From Aphrophora alni (Eukaryota; Arthropoda; Insecta; Hemiptera; Aphrophoridae), in the NCBI GenBank assembly GCA_963513935.1, contig OY740768.1, positions 43,704,368-43,768,367 on the forward strand: a DNA stretch of 64,000 bases, read 5' to 3'. Positions within the stretch are counted from its first letter, which is position 1, and each line of letters begins with the position of its first letter. Positions 49,901-58,900 of the stretch are shown here, piece after piece. The notes under the pieces are model-generated. The model saw only the letters and a program-made list of their open reading frames with translations. It did no database searches and was not told the origin of the DNA. Both the position numbers and the translations under genes were made by a program.

Positions 49901-52900
49901 CCGGATTGCCTTGAGAAGGGGTTGGAGGGGGGAGGCTACTGAGACAGACTGGTATCTAGGTCAAACAGGGCTACCACACCATAACAACAAATATCCCTCC
50001 TGGTATCAGAGACCGGTATTACGGTTAAGGTGTTAAAGTAAAGTAAATAGTAAGAAGTATAAAATTCAAAGATAATTATATTAGCAAAATTAATTCAAAA
50101 ATCTTAAAGTAAAGTTTTCCACATTTGTAATTGTAGAAAAGTTATATATTTTTCATTAAAAAATAGATTTAAGATTGATAGAATTATTGTGTGTCAAGAT
50201 TCAAGGAAAGACATTTACAAGGCCTTGAATATTATTAATGTATAAAATAAAACCCATTGTAAAATGAATAAAGTAGGTTAAGGTATGACTGGAGAATGAA
50301 TGGTATTACTTAAGAACCAATAATTTGAAATTATGTAAATGTTTGTTTTGGTATAGATTTATATTTCAATAAATGTTTAAAAATTCAAAAGGTAAAAGTT
50401 TGTTTTGAGTATTAATTGTTAAAAAACCACAACAGTTGAAAAAGAATAATTTATGTTTTATATTGTCGCCCAGTAAAGTAATTGCTAATTAAATTGTTAA
50501 TTAATAAAAAATATAACAAAGCTTCATATGTTATATTTGGCGTCCAACGTAGAGGCAATTATTAAGTTAAAGTATTAATAGTTAAAATAAAATAAAACTC
50601 GTATGTTATAACCTAGAGGATTAGATTTACCAGATAATATTTGTTTCTTAAATCCAAGTTAGTGATTATTTTATTCATATTTTAAAGCTTCCAATTTCAT
50701 TAAAAAGTAGAAAGTAAAAGTAATTAGTACTATCTATTGTATTTTAAAATACAAGAATTAATTACTATTTAATTACCTTGTTTGAGGTGTTACCGTCGAA
50801 CAATCCTTAATTGTAGTTTATACACTATCTTATATGACGCGTTTCGACTATTTGTCAGTCATTTTCAAATATAAAAACACATATAAACACTTAACAACAC
50901 ATATTTCACATTTAAAAACACGATTAAAAACATACATATACGGACGACGCAAGTTGTCAGTGACCGTTCTCGTTGACTCACTATCGTCAATTATCAATGA
51001 TCATTGACAACGCGCGTCGTCCGTATATGTATGTTTTTAATCGTGTTTTTTAATGTGAAATATGTGTTGTTAAGTGTTTATATGTGTTTTTTATATTTGA
51101 AAATGACTGACAAATAGTCGAAACGCGTCATATAAGATAGTGTAAACTACAATTAAGGATTGTTCGACGGTAACACCTCAAACAAGGTAATTAAATAGTA
51201 ATTAATTATTAACAATCCAGTTGGGCTATAAGCAAACATAATGGAATACAAGAATTGTTGCTAAAGTGTAGGCTAGAATTTTTCTCATGGAAATAAATGA
51301 AGCACAGGTGATCTCTAGTTGGGACTTCATGCAAATGTGTGAATTTTATGTCAGTTTTATTTTATGTCAGAATTTTATTTTCTGTAAAATCAGGTTCTCA
51401 CAATGGCATTTTCAGCCTGGAGAATAGTTAAAATTGCAGTACACATTATCATGATGATGACATAGAACCATTAGAGAGTAATATTATGTGGTCGTTTTGT
51501 ATTGATGCACCACCCCAGTTGGTTCAAAGAAAATGATTAACATAATTTTAAAATTACTGTGCACCTGGTATGTTTTTACTCTGAGGTGTTGATTGTCTCC
51601 AATATTACAAATATGCTTTGATTTCTGAGTCATACACATAAATCTAAAACTCATTACCAGTATAACTATTCAGTGTTTGGAAAGTCAAAGTTGCTGTTTC
51701 TGGAGTTCAGCATGTTAAGTGAGGCTTCCAGATAGAGGTACTCCTGCTCCATTGTTAGTAACTTTGGCATGAATTTCACAGACACTCTCTGCAAGGTCAA
51801 ATCCTTACTATAACCACTCTGTTACATTTACGGATAGTACCATGACAATGCTTTTTGCCTGAAGTCTGCATTTAGTCAGTAACCTAATTATTTTGGTTTG
51901 TTTGTGAACATACTAAGACATGAGTTGCTCTACACTATTGTGTGGATATCTGTGAAAAGATTGTACCCTCCTTAATTTGTGTAATGCTCATGACATTGCC
52001 CCCCCCCAAAATGCTGAATGGCTTTCAGTTAGGTATCAACAAAGTTGATGAAATATTGATACTCATATTGATACATCATTTAGTGGCAAATGAAAAGCTA
52101 TCGGATGTTCAGTTACTTTCTTAATATAGGCTGCCTACCTATATCTGATTCATTCTGCAGACAGGGAAAAAAAAGTACACACATGCAGCAAGGCTCTCTA
52201 CACTTCCACCAGATGCCACCTCTCATTTCCAAGAGAATTATTCAGACTTGATACTATTTTAACAAACCTCTAATAGATAATGGTTTAATGGTAACATATT
52301 TAGTCCATTTTAAAATATATTTATGTTACTCATGTAGATGATACTAATTCAATTCTTTTATATAGGTCAACAATAAACATAACTTATTCTTACCTGAACA
52401 TAAACAACAAGGTCAGAGAGTTCTTTGGCAATTTGACTACTCTGCTTTTTGACTTTATGAGCATTGGGTTCATCTTCAACAAAACCCCAGTCCAGTTCTG
52501 CCTGGGGGATAGCTGAAGACTTTCCCATACCTCTTGATGGCGTCTTCTGCTGCGTGCTCTCATGGCTCGACATTGAATCAGTTCTAGGGCATACACTTGC
52601 ACCTCCTAGAACATAAATATTTTTTTCAGTCATGTTTCTATAATTTTCATAATATAAAATTTGATAATAATAGTAACAACTTTAAACTGACATGTTCAAT
52701 TTCTATACATTTTTGATACTTTTACCTTCAAAATTGAGAGCTCTACTTGTAATTCTACAAAAATCATTCTACTGGTGCCAGGACCTGAGTTGCAAATTAT
52801 GGAAATAGTAAAAAATGAAGAACAGATATGTTCATGACAATTTTTAAGAATGTACAGTAACATTTGAGCAGAAAAGTACATTTAGTAATATCACAATGTG

Positions 52901-55900
52901 AATAGGAAATAATGAATTGCAGTTTGACAACAGACAACACTATTGATCACTCTATTCACCTCCTACATTTGGTTGTGTTTGGTATTGTCTGATTGTGTTT
53001 ACAAAATAGATAAACAAAAACCATTTAGTACAGAACAATTACTCAACTTAGTGGAAGAAATGATTAGAAAGGAGTCTGAAACTATATACCTAATTTTCCT
53101 CTAGAAAACAACTATTGAATCTTCCTTTTGTTTAATTAATAAAAGTAAAAATTATGGTTCGAAAAAACAAATGAGTGTGTATTTACTCGTAGTAATGTTC
53201 CAGTAAGCCTGGTGTAGGTAGTGTAAGCCATTTAAACAATTTAATAGGTATACGGAAAGATAATTTTAACATTCAATTACAATATATTTTTATGGAAGAA
53301 AAATGATGTCATATGGAAATATTTGATAAACAAATGGTGTAAAAGCATCGCATAAAATTCCTTACTCAAAACCAACCAAAACTATTCCTCACCAAAAATC
53401 TCGGTGAGGTGATTTGTTTTAGTTGTCAGTCAAAAACTGAAAATGAACCACGGATGCTGTCGTTGAAACAATATTTGTATATTTAAATAAGACCTAAAAT
53501 ATGTTTGGCTTGTGCTTATATTTAACACATCCTCATCATAAATCCTATTTGATTAAAATAAAACTTATTTATTTGTATGTTTTGATAATTTTTCCCGAAC
53601 CGTAATAAATTTACACTTACAATTTTCCAAAAAGATTTTTATCAATAATCTTCACATTTCAATAAAACTTGAACAAAATAATCGCCAATTTTTAGAAATG
53701 AATGGGTTTTATTTTATCTATTTAATAACTTTCCAATTCCTCAAGATACCAAAGTCTGAAGGTTTACACCTTGATAGACGATTAAAATAGAGTTATCATA
53801 TAAGGACAAAGCAACTAACTTGTAATGCAAAGCAAAACTTCTCTATTTTGTCGTTAATTCAAAATGTTGTGTTAAACTACAACAGAAATGATCAATATAT
53901 TAAACTTTATTGATTACAATATGGACTAATGGTTCTTATACAGCTATTTGGTTATACTAAAAAGATTTATCTGTAAAAATTTCAAGCATTTTAATCAATG
54001 TTTTTACATATAATCACCCAGGTACCATTATATGTAAGTAATATAAATTCTACATACAGAGCTCAAATGTCTTTTTATACACAATATTATCAAATCACAT
54101 TATTCAAAATTTCATGTAAAAATTAAAAATAAAACTGTTTTGGCAAATTTTGCATCAATCTGAATTCCAATAAGACCACTTTGACAAAGATAGTGCAGGG
54201 ATGCACTTAAATGAGTTCAAATAATTTAGAGTAATTTTGACTCAAGATGTGCCACTAAATTTTACATATTTCATTGTTATATGTTTTCCCTTATACTATA
54301 CCATTTGTTAGTTGTGCCTTATTTTTTATAGTTTCAAATAAAATATTGAAAAATAATAAATAAATAAATAAATGAAAAAAAGGTATAATATAGTAAATGT
54401 TCATCTTATGTTTCTGTTCGGGAAAACTACCGGATAACTTTTCTTTCAGAGCTATCAAGGACTAAATATAGACAATTTAAAAGGTTTTCTGGATATCTGG
54501 GAAGTACATATTTATTATATAGTACAAAGTGCTGGGGTAATTTTCGTGAAGTTTTTCGACAAATTTTTCACAAAAAATTTATGAGAGGGTATATTATGAA
54601 ATACTTTATCTTATAATAATGTTTAGGTGATAACTTAAAAATGGAAAAATAAATGATATTTCTTATTATAAACTTGTTACTTCCATGATTTAAGAGACAT
54701 TGAATAAATATTTGCCATTGCATTTCTACTTTTGTATAGTTATATTGGAAAATATAGTTATATAAGTAATTCTTGAATTTCATTTCTGCAATCAATAACC
54801 AAATGAACTGTTTTCAAGAACTTTGAGAGTAACTTCCAAAGAATTTGTACGGAGCCTGAGATTACACTGCCATAATCTGTGCAAAGAATGAAACAGTCCT
54901 GGATTTTGGGGATGGAACACTCTAATGGATAATACAAGTAACAAATGGAGAGTATTCTACAATCATATGTTATTTTCAACATTCATTAGAATAGTGCATC
55001 CATATTCTAACTATAGAATTTTCTTTCAAAAAGTTCAATTCAAAAGAAAGCCATCAGGGTTATGAGACCCTGATAAAAAACTTATAAAAAACTTGTACAA
55101 AATATCAATTCTTCTAATTAGAAGAATTGATATTTTGTACAAGTTTTTTCAGGAAATTTGGAATTACCACACTTCTATGACCAATTAATTGCCCAAATTT
55201 TAAATAATGCAAATAGAAATGGTACAACTGTTCTTTAAATATATCAAAAGTTCTCAAACATGCAGATAAATGTCTCTTATAGGACATTAGTCATAGACTA
55301 AGTTGTCATCATCTTGTAGCAGGTGAAGAGACTTGTTTAGTAAATGAATTCATCTAAGTTACGAACTAAATCAACATAAATGTGAATTTACATAATAATC
55401 TGTCCAGTAATCAAAAGAAAATAAAAACACACATGTCATGTAAATGAAGTGATAACAAGTTTGTTTTTATCAAATAATTATATTATGATCAGAAAAACTT
55501 TAATTAAGTAGAAATCTTTTTTCAACAATGTTTATAATTTTCATATCAACAATAAATCAAAAGCAAAATATATTATACTGCACTAGTACCTGTAAAAAAT
55601 AGTAATCACTTAAAAAAATTAAAAAGTTAAAAAAAAAAAAAAAAAATCATTTCTAGTTTATATTGGACAAAACTAGTGGTGATTAAGAGAATTTTGTCTC
55701 AAGAATTAAGGAGATACAAAGTTACATAAAAACTGTTTGAGGATTTAACTAAAAAAATGTGTGTGTTTGTGTTATGGGTATAGACAGATAACATGAATAC
55801 ATGTACAATGTTTCAGTATAGATGATCGTCTATATATGTTATACTTATAGAAAAACAGATTGTCAACAAACATATTTGTGAAACGTGCACTGGATGTCGT

Positions 55901-58900
55901 CTGATGTCTCTCTATGGTTGTGATTGCCGATTTCTATAGATGCACATTATTTTCATTCAGAAAGGTTATTAGCTTGGTTCTAGGGAACCTAATAAATGAG
56001 TATCATAAATGTTAAATGTGATAAAAATAAGATTATAAAAATCATAACAAATACTATAAATACAAAAACATTGATTACAAATCTTGTAGTAGATTTATTT
56101 AATTTGTATTATAAAAATACTTATAGAATAAAACAATTAATATCACTCAGCTGGATTAGGTTAGTAATTTGATATTATTATCAATATTTTACTGGAAATT
56201 TATAAACTGAACTGATTCAAAGTAAAACAAACAAAACAAGTTGTATGAAACACAGATTAGAGTTAAAGTGTTAAATATTAAAAATTTCACAATTTATTTT
56301 GTAAATCTGTAACTTCAAAATTTGGCCAACAAAATTTTATCCAACCAAATTTGACAATTATAATAAGAAATCACAATAAAAAACACATGGTTGAATTCAT
56401 GTGTTGAGATTTGTTTTTCTAAGAAACATTGTTTGTATAAGGAGGTATAAAAACAAAACCTTTGATATAAAAATTTTAATCTAAAAATTGGAAGTAATGT
56501 TGTAATTTTTTTTTCCAGGTTTCAGAATTTTTCTTAAATTATCTTATTTGTATAGATTTATGTTACACTCTATTCTCTACCTTAATTATCTACTTCCAAA
56601 TTGGCAATACAGAGTTTATAAAATAATTTCCACTTTTCTCACAGCTTAAGTAAAAAAAAAAATGACTTCAATCTCTTAATTTAATATGTAATTGAATTTA
56701 ATATAATAATTAAAAGTTACACAAATTTTAAAATTATGTCAAATTAAAATTAAAATTTCAAACATTTTACCATCCATATTCTCATCATCATCGTCATCAT
56801 CATCATCGTCATCATCACTAAAGTCATCATTGACTGAGCCTCCGCTTGTGTTAGATATGATGGACGAGGCTCGTCCAGCTCCAGAGGCTCCTTGTTGTAC
56901 TGGTCGTGCACCACCTCTTCCTCCACCACCTCGTTGTGTTGGCCATGTTGGAATCTCTGCAGTTAATTTTTTGTTTTTTACTAAAATACGGTACTTAAGT
57001 TGTGATGGTGAAGGCAGCTGAGGTTCATCTCCGAAATCTGTTTCAAATAGGAACTTTGTCACCAGCTTCTCTCCAAAAACATTCTAGAAAAATTAATAAA
57101 TGAAATTTTATAATGCAATTCAATTAAAGTTGAATGGAAACTGAAAAATATAAGTTGATAAAAGCTTAACTATTATAACATTTTAAATAATGAAACTAAA
57201 ATTTGTGTTGATGTTTATTTGTAAAATGGGCAGACAGTTAAATTTTTTATATCTTTTATCTAATAAAGTACTGTAATTAAAATTATATTGGTATTTTAAA
57301 GAAAAATAATCCATAAGTTGGGGTTTTTATGACAGTTGGAACACCAATTACTTTAACATAGGATGAAGAACATGTAGTTATGGCTATGAAAATTATTGTT
57401 CTTGTGATTTTGAAAAAAAAAAATAAAAAATTTAGCCCTACTTTATCTCAGTAAATTAATTTTGGTTGAACTTGATGTAAAGCCTTTTGTCTTAAACCTA
57501 TTGAATATACATGTAAAATATAATTATAGTTGATTAAAATTTGGGTGTAGTTTCAAAAGTGAAATCATAAAAGGTTCTTAAAAATAATTTGTTATGAAAT
57601 TGTAGTTTTAAAATTAGACAACTCATGATTCTGCTTTGATAACCTGGAAGAGTACTTGAAAAATATCTAAAACTCTGGAAAGAGTACCTGAGAACAAAAG
57701 AACATAGAACTGTGGTTAGAAGGAGGTCATGGAGTTAAGGTTAGGTATATCAATAGAAATATGAGCTCCTTGAATTTTTAAAGTTTATTTTATTTTATTT
57801 ATGTGTTCTATGATAGAAAATGAAACAGTGCATAAAGATTGTGTGCATGCTTTCCTATAAAAACACACAATCATACAAACTCATACCATGTAAATACACA
57901 GAAAATTTGATAAAAATATTACTACTTTAACAAGAAATATATTTCTTTTGTAATTGAGTCTTCAAAGAGAGCAGTTAGAGCTTTTACAAAATTGTGTTCA
58001 GATTGGATTTTTCTCAATTATTACAGAAATATAATTTTAGTGTAGCATATTCGAATGTAAAATTTACAAGATCTAACTCTAATTTATTACTTCTCTAAAA
58101 CTAATTTTTAAACTTTAAAATGAATATGTTTCTGTTTTTCAATTACAGTACAACCTCGTTTATCCGGACTAATTGGGACCGGAAGTGATCCGGTTAATCA
58201 AAAATCCGGATAATCCGAAATTATAGAAAGATAAATAAAACAAAATATAAAATGATAACTTACCATTTATAAGTCATTAAGAAAACACAATATTTACACA
58301 GTAATTCAATTTACATAATACACGAAATTACACAATGTACTGTAAATGTCGAAAAACATTTTATTTACACACCTGAATTATTTACACATGCTTTTAATTT
58401 ACACAGGGTTTAGTTGTTATTTACAAAAAAGTCATTTATCTTCCTATGTTTTAATTTGGTGTGAAGTTTCAATGCGTCTAACTTTTGGGCCATTGTAAGC
58501 ACATTACGTTTTCGTTTCGTCGCCATTTCCACGCACAAACGCTAACACACGAATATAAATAAATAGCAGTAACAACGCCCACCTCTAAATACTATGCCGA
58601 TTCTCATTCACATCCTCGATACTCCTGACTGTGGATGTGATGTGCCAACTACCAAAAAAAAAGAACGGGGGTTCCCAAAGCTGGCGGCACCGCTTTAAGA
58701 TGTGACAAAATGTTCACATTTACTGATTTACACCCTTGAGTCTTAGCAACCCGACAACAATAAAGTTGTAAAAATGACATGATGGTTTATGATGCGTTGT
58801 AAACATGCACCTGGTTTGTATTTATTTCATACTGTCATGCCGCATCGGGGTAGGGGGATGGTGACACAGAGGTCATTGCTCCTCCACTTTCTCTTCCCAG

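Noticed and set aside
51942..52124. ORF starting [11 protein letters not shown]
   Set aside because: Too short and without homology I can recognise; the region may be old coding sequence, but I cannot say of what.
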